From the NCBI RefSeq assembly GCF_032598905.1, contig NZ_CP122458.1, forward strand, positions 806,001-870,000: a stretch of DNA of 64,000 nucleotides, written 5' to 3'. Source of the DNA: Streptomyces sp. 11x1. GTDB taxonomy: Bacteria > Actinomycetota > Actinomycetes > Streptomycetales > Streptomycetaceae. Of this stretch, positions 53,949 to 62,291 are shown in pieces; within the stretch, counting starts at the first letter, position 1, and each line of letters begins with the position of its first letter. The notes beneath the pieces are model-generated. The model was not told where the DNA came from and searched no databases. It saw only the letters and a list, made by a program, of their open reading frames with translations. Position numbers and translations under genes: made by a program.

Positions 53949-55070
53949 TCAATGCTTCACCCCCGAGCCTCCGGTCACGGTTTGGATTCCCCGGGCCACG
54001 GCCAGGCGGCTGGCCCCCACCACGGTGCCGCTGTCGCCGAGCGCACTGCTCACGACCTCGGTGGGCCAGCTCAGGCGGGCGAGCTCCGCCCGTACGCCGG
54101 GCAGCAGGCGGGCCTTGGAGCCGACGGCGCCGCCCAGCACGATCAGGCCGGGGTCCAGCACGGCGGTCGCCGCGGCGGCCAGTCGGCCCACGTCGGCGGC
54201 GTGCCGGCCGACGACGGCGCGGGCCGTGGTGTGTCCCGCGTCGGCCAGCGCGAACAGCCCGTCGACGGTGTCGGGGCACACGCCGTCCACGCCCCGCCAG
54301 GCGTCCGCCGCCCGCCGCAGCAGGGAACCCGCTCCTATGTGCGCCTCCAGGCCCTCGTGGCGGGGCTCCCGGTCCGCGTCCCACGGGTAGGGCAGCCGGG
54401 CCACCTCGCCCGCGGCGCCGTTCGCGCCGCGCAGCACCTGGCCGCCGATGACGACACCGAGACCGATGCCGACGCCGATCCGCAGATAGCCGAAGGTGTC
54501 CCGACCCCGGGCCGCGCCTTCGTGCAGCTCGGCGAGGGCGGCGCAGTTCACGTTGTTCTCGACGTGCACGGGCACGCCGGGCGGGAGGGCCACCGTCAGG
54601 GCATCGAAGATGGGGCCCGCCTTGGCGGTCGCGGGCCGCACGGCCGTGCCCTCCCGGCCCTGGGTGGTGACGTCGCCGACGGCGACCACGATGGCCCGCA
54701 GCGGCGCCCCGGCCGACAGCCGCCCCAGGGCCTTGGCGACGACGTCGACGGTGTCCGCCCGCGGTCCGGTGCCCTCGGCGAGCAGGGCACCGTCCAGGGC
54801 GCAGACCCGCACCCTGGTGACGCTCGGGCCGAGGTCGACGGCGAGGACCGCGCCGGCGGCGATCCCCAGGTCATAAACGGCCGCTGACCTGCCCGTTCCG
54901 CCCGTGAGGGTGCCGGAGCGCGCGGCGAGCCCGGCGGCCTCCAGCTCGGCCACGGCGGTGGAGACGGTCGGCTTGGAAAGGCGCGCCCCGGTGGCCAGTT
55001 GGGGTCGGGTGGCGGTGCTCGACGCGGCCAGTACGGCGAAGACGGCGCGCGCGCTCTCGCTCAGTTGCAT
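53949..55070 (-). CDS. ROK-family transcriptional regulator
   Basis: Predicted 373 aa. ATG 55070 has GGGGAGACC upstream. Residues ~1-70 hold the winged HTH (RPQLATGARLSKPTVSTAVAEL), followed by a ROK sugar-kinase-like domain: AVDLGPSVTRVRVC, VHVENNVNCAALAELHEG and GYLRIGVGIGLGVVIGGQVLRGANGAAGE. A canonical ROK zinc site CxCGxxGC is not obvious; the equivalent region reads GEVARLPYPWDADREPR. It probably represses the adjacent sugar operon and the divergent kinase, with an inducer sugar relieving repression. Operator candidate: 55149-55172. Confidence 0.92.
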   Translation of the reverse strand: MQLSESARAVFAVLAASSTATRPQLATGARLSKPTVSTAVAELEAAGLAARSGTLTGGTGRSAAVYDLGIAAGAVLAVDLGPSVTRVRVCALDGALLAEGTGPRADTVDVVAKALGRLSAGAPLRAIVVAVGDVTTQGREGTAVRPATAKAGPIFDALTVALPPGVPVHVENNVNCAALAELHEGAARGRDTFGYLRIGVGIGLGVVIGGQVLRGANGAAGEVARLPYPWDADREPRHEGLEAHIGAGSLLRRAADAWRGVDGVCPDTVDGLFALADAGHTTARAVVGRHAADVGRLAAAATAVLDPGLIVLGGAVGSKARLLPGVRAELARLSWPTEVVSSALGDSGTVVGASRLAVARGIQTVTGGSGVKH

Positions 55071-55148
55071 GGTCTCCCCAGTCGTGCCGCGATCATCCGG
55101 CCGCACGGTTGTGCGGTATCCGTCGTCCTCACCCTTGACGCACCCTTA

Positions 55149-55172
55149 TTCGTTAGTTAATTTCCTAACGAA
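55149..55172. promoter_or_regulatory. Candidate ROK operator, perfect inverted repeat
   Basis: TTCGTTAG (55149-55156) and CTAACGAA (55165-55172) form a perfect 8-base inverted repeat with an 8-base AT-rich spacer (TTAATTTC). GTTAG/CTAAC half-sites are typical of actinobacterial ROK operators. It lies 79 bases upstream of the ROK start and 143 before the divergent kinase, so it may control both. Confidence 0.65.
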
Positions 55173-55314
55173 GTCAAGCGGTACTCGCCTACCGCACCGT
55201 CAGAGGCCCGTCCCGGGGCTTCCCGAGCACCCCCCACAGACCCTGTGTGTCCAGGCACGGTTTCGCCCAGCCGTCGCTGCGCCCATCGCAACGCAACGAC
55301 GAAAGAGGCCTCAC

Positions 55315-56229
55315 GTGCCGGACTCAAGGCCCGTCGCGGTCGGTATCGACGTGGGCGGCACCAAGACCCATCTCCGTGCTGTCACGGGGACGGACCCGGT
55401 CGCCGACCACATCCGCACCAGCCGTGGCTGGCGGCCGCACGACCGGGCGGCCGCGGCCGCATGGCTGGCCACGCTGGTCGGGGAGGTGCTGCCCGCGCAC
55501 ACTCCTCCGTCCGCCGTGGCCGTCGGCGCCCATGCCTGCGAGACGCCCCGGCAGTGCGAGGAGATACGTCTCGCCCTCCAGGAACGGCTTCAGGTGCCGT
55601 GCCTGGTGGTGGGCGACGCCGAGCTGCTGGCTCCGGCCGCCGGTTTCGACAAAGGGGTGGGACTGGTCGCGGGCACCGGTTCGGTGGCCGTCGGCCGGTC
55701 CGCCGACGGTACGGCGGTGCAGGTCGGCGGCTGGGGCGCGGTTCTCGGTGACGAGGGCGGCGCCGCCGGTCTGGTCCGGGAGGCATGCCGTGCCGTCTGG
55801 GCCGCGCACGACCGGGGCGAGGCACCCGACGCGCTCGCCGACCGGCTCGTCGCCTCCTTCGGGGTGAGCGAGGTGCCGGCGCTCGGCGGGGCCCTGGAGG
55901 CCGCCACAGCGATGTCCGCCGACTGGGGCCGGCACGCTCCCGAGGTGTTCGAGGCCGACGAGGAGGGCTCGGAACTCGCCCGCCGGGTGATCTTGGACGG
56001 GGGCCGCGCGCTCGCCTCGCTCGTGGCGCGGCTCGACACCCGCCGGGTCCCCGTCGACGACGTGGTGGTGGCCGGCGGGACGATCCTGTCCCGGCCCGCC
56101 CTGTACGCGGCATTCGCCGAAGCCCTCGCCGAGGCTGTACCGTCCGCGCGACCGCATGTGCTCCAAGTGCCCCCGGTCGAAGGGGCGTTGGCGCTTGCAC
56201 GTACTCTCCTCCGACCGGCCACCGGCTGA
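55315..56229 (+). CDS. N-acetylglucosamine kinase-like (BadF/BadG ATPase family)
   Basis: Predicted 304 aa from GTG 55315, with AAGAGG upstream. The ASKHA-fold phosphate motif is VAVGIDVGGTKTHLRAV (residues 6-22). Other motifs are GDAELLAPAAGFDKGVGLVA with the catalytic Asp, GTGSVAVG, GGWGAVLGDEGGAAG and VVVAGGTIL (adenosine motif). This matches the BadF/BadG/BcrA/BcrD subgroup annotated as N-acetylglucosamine kinase. It would phosphorylate an imported amino sugar or related hexose. It is divergent from the ROK repressor. Confidence 0.88.
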   Translation: MPDSRPVAVGIDVGGTKTHLRAVTGTDPVADHIRTSRGWRPHDRAAAAAWLATLVGEVLPAHTPPSAVAVGAHACETPRQCEEIRLALQERLQVPCLVVGDAELLAPAAGFDKGVGLVAGTGSVAVGRSADGTAVQVGGWGAVLGDEGGAAGLVREACRAVWAAHDRGEAPDALADRLVASFGVSEVPALGGALEAATAMSADWGRHAPEVFEADEEGSELARRVILDGGRALASLVARLDTRRVPVDDVVVAGGTILSRPALYAAFAEALAEAVPSARPHVLQVPPVEGALALARTLLRPATG

Positions 56230-56325
56230 TCACCGCCCGGTCGTCGACCGGGCATGGACCGGTCATCCGTCAGTTCCACGCTCAGCCCGCACCCGACCAA
56301 CCCACCGCGAAAGGAGCGGCGCTCC

Positions 56326-58236
56326 ATGCCGTCATCTGCCGGGCACCACACCCTCAACCGCCGTGTCTTCCTCCGGAACTCCCTCGGCGTCTCGGCCGGC
56401 CTGATCGCCGCTCCGACCGTCGCGAACCTCTGGCAGGCGCCCGAGGCCAAGGCCGCCACCGCGTTCGCGGCGTTCGTCGACGACTACACCACCAACGTCA
56501 CGGCGAACCGGACCCCCGAGACCAACGCCGTGGTCCGGGCGCTCGGCGGCTTCGCCTTGATCTGGAAGACCGGCGACGCCTGGAACACCGGCACCCCGCT
56601 GCTGCCGGAGATCCTGCGTGCCAACATGCGCTACTGCGCGCGCCTGACCGGCCGCCGCACCCAGGCGCAGGCCCGCGAGGCGTTCATCACCGACCGGCAG
56701 CACCAGAGCTACTCGGTGATCAGCGGTCTCGGCCCGCTGGCCGACCTGTACAAGGCCGGGGCCATGGCGGTCACCTCGATCACCTCCGCCCCCGACGGCA
56801 CCCCGTCCGGCAAGATCAGCGACTCCGTCCCCGCCGACGCGCCCGCCGGATCCGCGAACGGCGCGGGCTCGACCACTTCGCGGCTCGGCAAGGTGGCCGA
56901 ACTCGTCAACACCGTGCGCGGGCCGTTCGCGTCCAGCAACCCCGCGAAGTTCTCCTACCAGTACCCGCGCCCCTGGCGGATGAACGAGAACAGCGAGGTC
57001 GTCGACACCGGCGCGATCGACGAGTTCGGGTACCCGGTGTACGACTCCGCCGTGATCGTCGCCCCGCAACTGCTGCGGCAGCGCGGCGAGAACCCGGCCG
57101 AGGACGGCGGCTTCCCCAGCGGCCACACCAACGCGCTGCACCTGGCGGCCCTGGCCTACGCGTACGCCGTCCCCGAGCGCTTCCAGGAGATGGTGACCCG
57201 CGCCTTCGAGGCGAGCCACGACCGGATCATCTCCGGCATGCACTCCGCGGTCGACGTCCTCGGCGGTCGCGTCATGGCCACGGCCCTGGCCGCCGCGGCG
57301 CTCGCCGACCCGAAGAACGCCGAGCTCAAGGCCGCCGCGCGACGGCAGGCCGCCGAGTACTTCCAGGCCGAGACCGGCACGACGGCCGACACGCTGTACG
57401 CGTACGCGCACTCCGCGGGCAGCGACACGGACCCGTACTCCGACCGCTGTGCCAACGCGCGGCTGGTCGAGCCGAAGCTGACGTACGTGCTGACCCGGCG
57501 CGGGCGTTCCGAGGACCTGACCGTGCCCAAGGGCGCCGAGGTCCTGCTGGAGACACGGCTGCCGTACCTCGACGCGGCGCAGCGGCGCGAGGTGCTGCGC
57601 ACGACCGCGCTGCCGTCGGGCTATGTGCTGCTGGACGGCTGGGAGCAGTGGGGCCGGCTCAACCTGTTCGCGGCGGCGGACGGCTACGGCGCCTTCGACT
57701 CGGAGGTCACCGTCACGCTGGACGCCGCGCTCGGCGGTTTCGCCGCGGCGGACACCTGGCGCAACGACATCGACGGTGCGGGCGGGCTCGTCAAGAAGGG
57801 CAGCGGCACGCTCACCCTGTCCGGGGCCAACCGGTACACGGGCGGCACGGTCGTGGAGGCCGGTGTCCTCGCGGCGGGCTCGAAGGAGGCGTTCGGGCGC
57901 GGTGACGTCCGGGTGAAGGGCGGCACGCTGGCCACCGGCGACCGCACCGTGCGGGTGCGCGGCGGCTACGCGCAGGCCGGTGTCCTCGACGTGACGCTGG
58001 ACCGGGGCACCGGCGCCGCCCTCGTGGTCGACGGGCGCGCGGTCCTGGAGCGGGGCAGCAAGCTGGTGGTCCGCTTCGACGCGCAGCAGGCGCCGCGTTC
58101 CGGCAGCACGGTCGCGGTCGTCGCGGCGCGGTCCCTGCAGGGCCGGTTCGCAGAGGTCTCCGTGGCCGTCGAGGGCTGGACGGCTGAGCAGGTCTTCACC
58201 GCGCACGGGGTGTCGGTGCGTCTGCGGAAGAAGTAA
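56326..58236 (+). CDS. Tat-exported PAP2/vanadium-haloperoxidase-like phosphatase with autotransporter-type repeat
   Basis: Predicted 636 aa. ATG 56326 has AAAGGAG upstream, and NRRVFLRNSLGVSAG is the Tat motif. The PAP2 domain (residues ~50-360) has KFSYQYPRP (K-x6-R-P), FPSGHTNAL (PSGH) and DRIISGMHSAVD, where the usual S-R is replaced by D-R but His and Asp remain. Beyond ~480, GAGGLVKKGSGTLTLSG with NRYTGGTVVEAGVLAAGSKE is an autotransporter-associated beta-strand repeat (PATR), rare outside Gram-negatives. The C-terminus continues as a beta-rich region. Predicted extracellular acid phosphatase or haloperoxidase. It follows the kinase by 96 bases. Confidence 0.88.
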   Translation: MPSSAGHHTLNRRVFLRNSLGVSAGLIAAPTVANLWQAPEAKAATAFAAFVDDYTTNVTANRTPETNAVVRALGGFALIWKTGDAWNTGTPLLPEILRANMRYCARLTGRRTQAQAREAFITDRQHQSYSVISGLGPLADLYKAGAMAVTSITSAPDGTPSGKISDSVPADAPAGSANGAGSTTSRLGKVAELVNTVRGPFASSNPAKFSYQYPRPWRMNENSEVVDTGAIDEFGYPVYDSAVIVAPQLLRQRGENPAEDGGFPSGHTNALHLAALAYAYAVPERFQEMVTRAFEASHDRIISGMHSAVDVLGGRVMATALAAAALADPKNAELKAAARRQAAEYFQAETGTTADTLYAYAHSAGSDTDPYSDRCANARLVEPKLTYVLTRRGRSEDLTVPKGAEVLLETRLPYLDAAQRREVLRTTALPSGYVLLDGWEQWGRLNLFAAADGYGAFDSEVTVTLDAALGGFAAADTWRNDIDGAGGLVKKGSGTLTLSGANRYTGGTVVEAGVLAAGSKEAFGRGDVRVKGGTLATGDRTVRVRGGYAQAGVLDVTLDRGTGAALVVDGRAVLERGSKLVVRFDAQQAPRSGSTVAVVAARSLQGRFAEVSVAVEGWTAEQVFTAHGVSVRLRKK

Positions 58237-58254
58237 CTCCCGGAGGGAGCAGAG

Positions 58255-58285
58255 CTGTCGGGGGTGGCGTGCGCCGCCCTGACAG
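58255..58285. terminator. Hairpin between convergent genes
   Basis: CTGTCGGGGGTGGCG pairs with CCGCCCTGACAG, with a short bulge, around a small loop (58255-58285). It lies 18 bases after the phosphatase stop and 30 before the convergent gene's end. Confidence 0.5.
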
Positions 58286-58315
58286 CCGTTTCCGGCCCTC
58301 CGACCTTCCGGCCCT

Positions 58316-60706
58316 CTACAGGCTCGGCGGCAGCGCCTGCTCGGCCCAGATGGTCTTGCCCGCCCCGCTCGGGCGGCTGCCCCAGCGGTCGGTGAGCTGG
58401 GCGACCAGGAGCAGACCGCGGCCTCCCTCGTCGAGGCTGCGGGCCCGGCGCAGATGGGGCGAGGTGCTGCTGGCGTCGGAGACCTCACAGATGAGGGTGC
58501 GGTCGCGGATCAGGCGCAGCTGGATGGGGGCGCCGCCGTAGCGGATGGCGTTGGTGACGAGTTCGCTGACCACGAGTTCGGTGACGAACGCGGCCTCCTC
58601 CAGGCCCCAGCCCTTCAGCTGGTCGGTGGCGAGCTTGCGCGCGCCCGCGACCAGCGCCGGGTCGTCGGTGAGGTTCCAGACGGCGACCTGTTCCGCGTCG
58701 AGGGCGCGGGTGCGGGCGAGCAGCAGCGCCACGTCGTCGGCCGGGACCTCGGGCAGCAGTGCCTTCAGCACGGTGTCGCAGGCGCGCTCCAGGCCGTCGA
58801 CCGGCCCTTCGAGCGCGGCGCACAGGGCGGCGGTGCCCGTGTCGACGTCACGGTCCCGGGCCTCGACCAGACCGTCGGTGTACAGGGCGAGGACCGAGCC
58901 CTCGGGCAGTTGGAGCTCCGTGGTCTCGAACGGGAGGCCGCCGACGCCGAGCATCGGCCCGGCCGCCACCTCGACGACCTGGACGCTGCCGTCGGGCCGC
59001 ACCACGACGGGCGGGAGGTGTCCGGCCGAGGCGATCGAACAGCTGCGGTCCACCGGGTCGTAGACCGCGTACAGACAGGTCGCGCCGATCTCCCTCTCCC
59101 CTGTGCCGTCGCCGGCCGCGAGGTGTTCGACCAGGTCGTCCAGGTGGGTGAGGAGTTCGTCGGGCGGCAGGTCGACGTCGGCGAGCGTCCACACGGCGGT
59201 GCGCAGTCGGCCCATGGTGACGGAGGCGTGGATGCCGTGGCCGACCACGTCGCCGACGACCAGTGCCACCCGGGTCCCGGACAGCGGGATCACGTCGAAC
59301 CAGTCACCGCCCACCCCGGCCTGCGACAGCGCCGGCAGATAGCGGGAGGCGAACTCGACGGCCGCCTGCCCGGCGACCGTCTTCGGCAGCAGGCTGCGCT
59401 GGAGCGCCAGTGCCGTACTGCGTTCCCGGGTGTAGCGGCGGGCGTTGTCGACGCAGACGGCCGCACGGCTGGAGAGCTCCTCGGCCAGGGACACGTCGTC
59501 CTGGTCGAAGGCGTCGGGGCGCTCGGGGGTGAGGGTCCGTACGAGGACGGCGACACCGAGGGTCATGCCGCGCGCGACCAGCGGTACGGCCATCAGGGAG
59601 AGGTCCGGGGCCTCGGCCTCCTGGAGTTTGGCGGTGCGGGCGCCGTGCCGGGCGAACCAGGAGTCGAGGTCCGCCTCGCCGGTGCGGGTGAGCACGGGCT
59701 CACCGCTGAGCAGAGCCCGGGCGGGTGGGGAGAAGGGCGGGTAGACGTCGGCGGCGCCGAGTTCGATGGCCGCCTCCGGCACACCGGGCGTACCGGAGTG
59801 GTGTGCGGCCCTGCGCAGCCGCACACCGTCGTCGACGGGGCCCATCTCGGGTTCCTCGCCCTGGAGGACGGACTCCAGGAGGTCGACGCTGGCGAAGTCG
59901 GCGAGCCGGGGGACGATCAGCTCGGCGAGTTCACGCGCGGTCTGGACGACGTCCAGCTTGGTGCCGATGGAGGCGCCGGCCTCGTTGAGCAGGGCCAGGC
60001 GCCGGCGGGCAGCGAACTGCTCGCTGCTGTCGAAGGCGGCGAGCGCGGTGCCGATCAGCTCCCCGGAGGCGGCGCGCACCGGCCACATCTGGGAGGTCCA
60101 CGCGTGCATCCGGCGACCGGAGGGCGAACGGGTCCAGCTCTCGTAACGGACCGGCTGCCCGGTCTCCACGACGATCTCCAGATGGCGCAGAAAGCCCTGG
60201 TGGGGCTCGACGTCCTCGACGGTGTCGGGGAAGTACTGGTGCCGGAACTCCTCCTCGGGCCGGCCCATGACCTTGCACGCCCAGTCGTTCATCCGCAGAT
60301 AGCGCTGCCCGGTGTCGAAGACGGACATGGACATCGAGGCCTGGGTGAAGGCCAGCTCGCCGAGGCCCCGCTCGGTCGGGTCGGGCGCGGCCTGGAGGAC
60401 GAACCGCCGCCGCTCCCCCTTCGCGCCCCGCACCGGGCAGATCCGCACCGCGACCTTCTGCCGACGTCCGTCCCGGTAGCGCAGGTCCACCACCGCGTCG
60501 CCGTGCGTCAGCAGCGTCCGCCAGACCGCGGCCGGGTCCCCGTCCACCAGGTCGGCCGCCGGCCTGCCGGTCACCTCCTCGGCGCTGTACCCGGTGAGCC
60601 GTCGGGCGCCTTCGCTCCACCCCGCGACGAGGCCGCGCGCGTCGACCACCGCCATCGCCTCACCGGCCGTGGCAGCCCGCGACGCGCCGGACGCCTTCGT
60701 CACCAT
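58316..60706 (-). CDS. PAS-GAF SpoIIE phosphatase with C-terminal ATPase domain
   Basis: Predicted 796 aa from ATG 60706; the frame is open 67 codons more but that part covers a repeat element and lacks conservation. Domains in order: PAS (AMAVVDARGLVAGWSEGARRL, TGYSAEEVTGRPAADL), a second PAS (LRMNDWACKVMGRPEEEF, YESWTRSPSGRRM), GAF (ELIVPRLADFASVDLL), SpoIIE PP2C (GGDWFDV, GDVVGHG, DDVALLLA) and GHKL ATPase (ELVTNAIRYG, GRGLLLVAQL). It probably sets the phosphorylation state of an anti-anti-sigma factor. It is closely similar over the last 350 residues to the truncated gene at the left edge. Confidence 0.93.
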   Translation of the reverse strand: MVTKASGASRAATAGEAMAVVDARGLVAGWSEGARRLTGYSAEEVTGRPAADLVDGDPAAVWRTLLTHGDAVVDLRYRDGRRQKVAVRICPVRGAKGERRRFVLQAAPDPTERGLGELAFTQASMSMSVFDTGQRYLRMNDWACKVMGRPEEEFRHQYFPDTVEDVEPHQGFLRHLEIVVETGQPVRYESWTRSPSGRRMHAWTSQMWPVRAASGELIGTALAAFDSSEQFAARRRLALLNEAGASIGTKLDVVQTARELAELIVPRLADFASVDLLESVLQGEEPEMGPVDDGVRLRRAAHHSGTPGVPEAAIELGAADVYPPFSPPARALLSGEPVLTRTGEADLDSWFARHGARTAKLQEAEAPDLSLMAVPLVARGMTLGVAVLVRTLTPERPDAFDQDDVSLAEELSSRAAVCVDNARRYTRERSTALALQRSLLPKTVAGQAAVEFASRYLPALSQAGVGGDWFDVIPLSGTRVALVVGDVVGHGIHASVTMGRLRTAVWTLADVDLPPDELLTHLDDLVEHLAAGDGTGEREIGATCLYAVYDPVDRSCSIASAGHLPPVVVRPDGSVQVVEVAAGPMLGVGGLPFETTELQLPEGSVLALYTDGLVEARDRDVDTGTAALCAALEGPVDGLERACDTVLKALLPEVPADDVALLLARTRALDAEQVAVWNLTDDPALVAGARKLATDQLKGWGLEEAAFVTELVVSELVTNAIRYGGAPIQLRLIRDRTLICEVSDASSTSPHLRRARSLDEGGRGLLLVAQLTDRWGSRPSGAGKTIWAEQALPPSL

Positions 60707-60788
60707 ATGGCCAGGATGGTCCGTCCAGGGCGGGGCAACAACCCGGGTGCGCCCGTGACGCACCGGTGTCGCGGCCCCGCCCGGGCGG

Positions 60789-61004
60789 CTAGGCCCTGGC
60801 GTCACATTCCCGTCTGCCCCGCGGCGCCCTGCACGTGCTCTCGACGCACCGGGCACCGACCCGAGTACGTCCGGTACGCGAGTCAGTGCCCGGCACGCCG
60901 AGAGCACGCTCCCCCGGTCTCGGCTGCGCTCGACCGGGAGGTGCCCCCACGACGCCGCGGGGCCGCCCTTCGGGCGACGACGGGAATGCGACGACAGGGC
61001 CTAG
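60789..61004. mobile_element. 216-bp compound palindromic element, MITE-like, bounded by CTAG
   Basis: The ends (60789-60814 and 60979-61004) are inverted 26-base repeats, each beginning or ending with CTAGGCCCTG, with about 3 mismatches. An inner pair (60834-60868 and 60874-60908) is a near-perfect 35-base inverted repeat with a 5-base loop, and a third hairpin occupies 60909-60940 (CTCCCCCGG...CCGGGAG). No ORF of its own. CTAG is rare in Streptomyces. Similar sequences are, from memory, common in Streptomyces intergenic DNA. The 411-base gap between genes 58316-60706 and 61118-61912 is otherwise filled only by this and the next repeat. Confidence 0.7.
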
Positions 61005-61011
61005 AAGCGTC

Positions 61012-61110
61012 CTGAAGATCTTGAAAATGCGCCCGGCTTGCCCTACTTGATGGCGATTGACATTTACCGGCAATCCAGGGCGAGTCGGGCGGCCAGAGCA
61101 AGATCTTCAG
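61012..61110. repeat. Perfect 12-bp inverted repeat enclosing 75 bases
   Basis: CTGAAGATCTTG (61012-61023) and CAAGATCTTCAG (61099-61110) are perfect complements around a 75-base, unusually AT-rich loop that includes GATTGACATTTACC. It is adjacent to the CTAG-bounded element and 7 bases before the stop of the peptidoglycan-binding gene. Confidence 0.6.
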
Positions 61111-61117
61111 CGGTCTC

Positions 61118-61912
61118 CTAGAGCACGGTGCGGGATTCGAGGTCCTTGCGGGTGTCGTTGCCGTAGACGCCGGTCTCGTCGCCCCGGATGCCGTACCAGA
61201 GCTGGAAACGCGCCACCGCTTCCTTCAGGACGACGTCGTACCGGCCCGAGGTGGAGCCGTTGTCGTACACGTTCGGGATACGGAGCAGCCGTTGCTGGAG
61301 TTCGGAGACCTCGGGGCCGCTGTCGCCCTCGCGGAGGGTGCCGGGGCCGTCCGGGTCGGCGCCGTCGTCCGGGGCGGGCGCCGAGGTCGCGGGGGCCGAC
61401 GGGGTCGGGGTCGGGGTGACGACGCGTGCCTCCTTCTCCGTGCCGCCGCCGGGCAGGAGCAGTGCGGCGCCGAAGCCCAGCAGGGCGGCCGCGCCGACGC
61501 CGACGACCACGGCGGCGCGCTTGAGGCCCGGCCCGTCGCCGGGGGCCGGCCGACGCCGCTGCCGTCGCCGGTGTCCCTCGTCGCGCGGAACCGCGTCCGA
61601 GCCGAAGTCCTCGCCGACCATGACCGGGGGGAGTTCCTCGGTCTCGTACTCCGTCCGGGGCAGGATGCGCTCGGGGGCGGGCTCCGTCGCGGCCGCGGGG
61701 GTCGGTGCCGACGGCGGCGGTGTCGGCACCGATGCCGGGGTGGGGGGTACGACGACGGACTCGTACTCGTCGTCGGGCGCGGGTGTCCCCTTGTACTGTT
61801 CGAACTCACGCAGCAGCTCGGCCAGGGCCTCGGTCCTGCGCCGGCGCATGACGTAGGTCGGCTCGATCGTGGGACGCTTCGCCGTCCGGCCCGGTTCGGG
61901 CGGTTTCGACAC
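61118..61912 (-). CDS. Single-pass membrane protein with C-terminal peptidoglycan-binding domain
   Basis: Predicted 264 aa from GTG 61912, which has AAGGAGAAG upstream. The N-terminal cytoplasmic part (residues 1-125) is charged and Pro/Thr-rich (PPTPASVPTPPPSAPTP). One TM segment AAVVVGVGAAALLGFGAALL (about 133-152) follows, then an extracellular Pro/Thr linker. The C-terminal domain (about 190-262), LREGDSGPEVSELQQRLL, with WYGIRGDETGVYGNDTRKDL, is the PG_binding_1 type. It probably anchors the protein to the cell wall. The cytoplasmic segment RRTEALAELLREFEQYK might bind a partner. It is close to the LuxR remnant in divergent orientation. Confidence 0.85.
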   Translation of the reverse strand: MSKPPEPGRTAKRPTIEPTYVMRRRRTEALAELLREFEQYKGTPAPDDEYESVVVPPTPASVPTPPPSAPTPAAATEPAPERILPRTEYETEELPPVMVGEDFGSDAVPRDEGHRRRQRRRPAPGDGPGLKRAAVVVGVGAAALLGFGAALLLPGGGTEKEARVVTPTPTPSAPATSAPAPDDGADPDGPGTLREGDSGPEVSELQQRLLRIPNVYDNGSTSGRYDVVLKEAVARFQLWYGIRGDETGVYGNDTRKDLESRTVL

Positions 61913-61926
61913 GCTCTTCTCCTTCC

Positions 61927-62274
61927 GTGCACGCGGTCTCCCGCCATCCCCGAGAGGAGATACGGGCAGCCGGGCCGGGAGGTTCAGCGCAGGGGGCGGC
62001 TGCGGGGGGCGATCGGGAGCACGGCGACGACGTCCCAGCCGGGGCCGTGCTCCCGCGCCCGCAGGAGGCGTTGACGGACCGCGAGCTCGACGTCGTCCGT
62101 CTGGTCGCGCTGGGGCACACCAACGCGGAGATCGCCGCCTCGATGTTCGTGTCCCTCTCCACGGTCAAGACCCACCTCGGCAGCATCCAGCTCAAGCTCG
62201 CGGCCCGGAACCGGGTCGAGATCGCGGCGTGGGCGTGGGCGTGGCGGACGGGGCACGCGGGCGACGGCGCGTGA
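61927..62274 (+). pseudogene. LuxR/NarL-type HTH remnant lacking a receiver domain
   Basis: The frame has a clear LuxR C-terminal HTH in its last ~65 residues: LTDRELDVVRLVALGHTNAE, IAASMFVSLSTVKTHLGSIQ and LKLAARNRVEIAAWAWAWR. No receiver or sensor domain precedes it; the first ~45 residues are non-conserved Gly/Arg-rich sequence. The possible GTG start at 61927 is 15 bases from the divergent gene's start codon and lacks a ribosome-binding site. GCGTGG repeated three times creates AWAWAW near the end, suggesting slippage. Best read as a truncated response regulator gene; it could alternatively be a short regulator with an unusual N-terminus. Confidence 0.6.
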
Positions 62275-62291
62275 GGGTCACCGCGTGAGGA

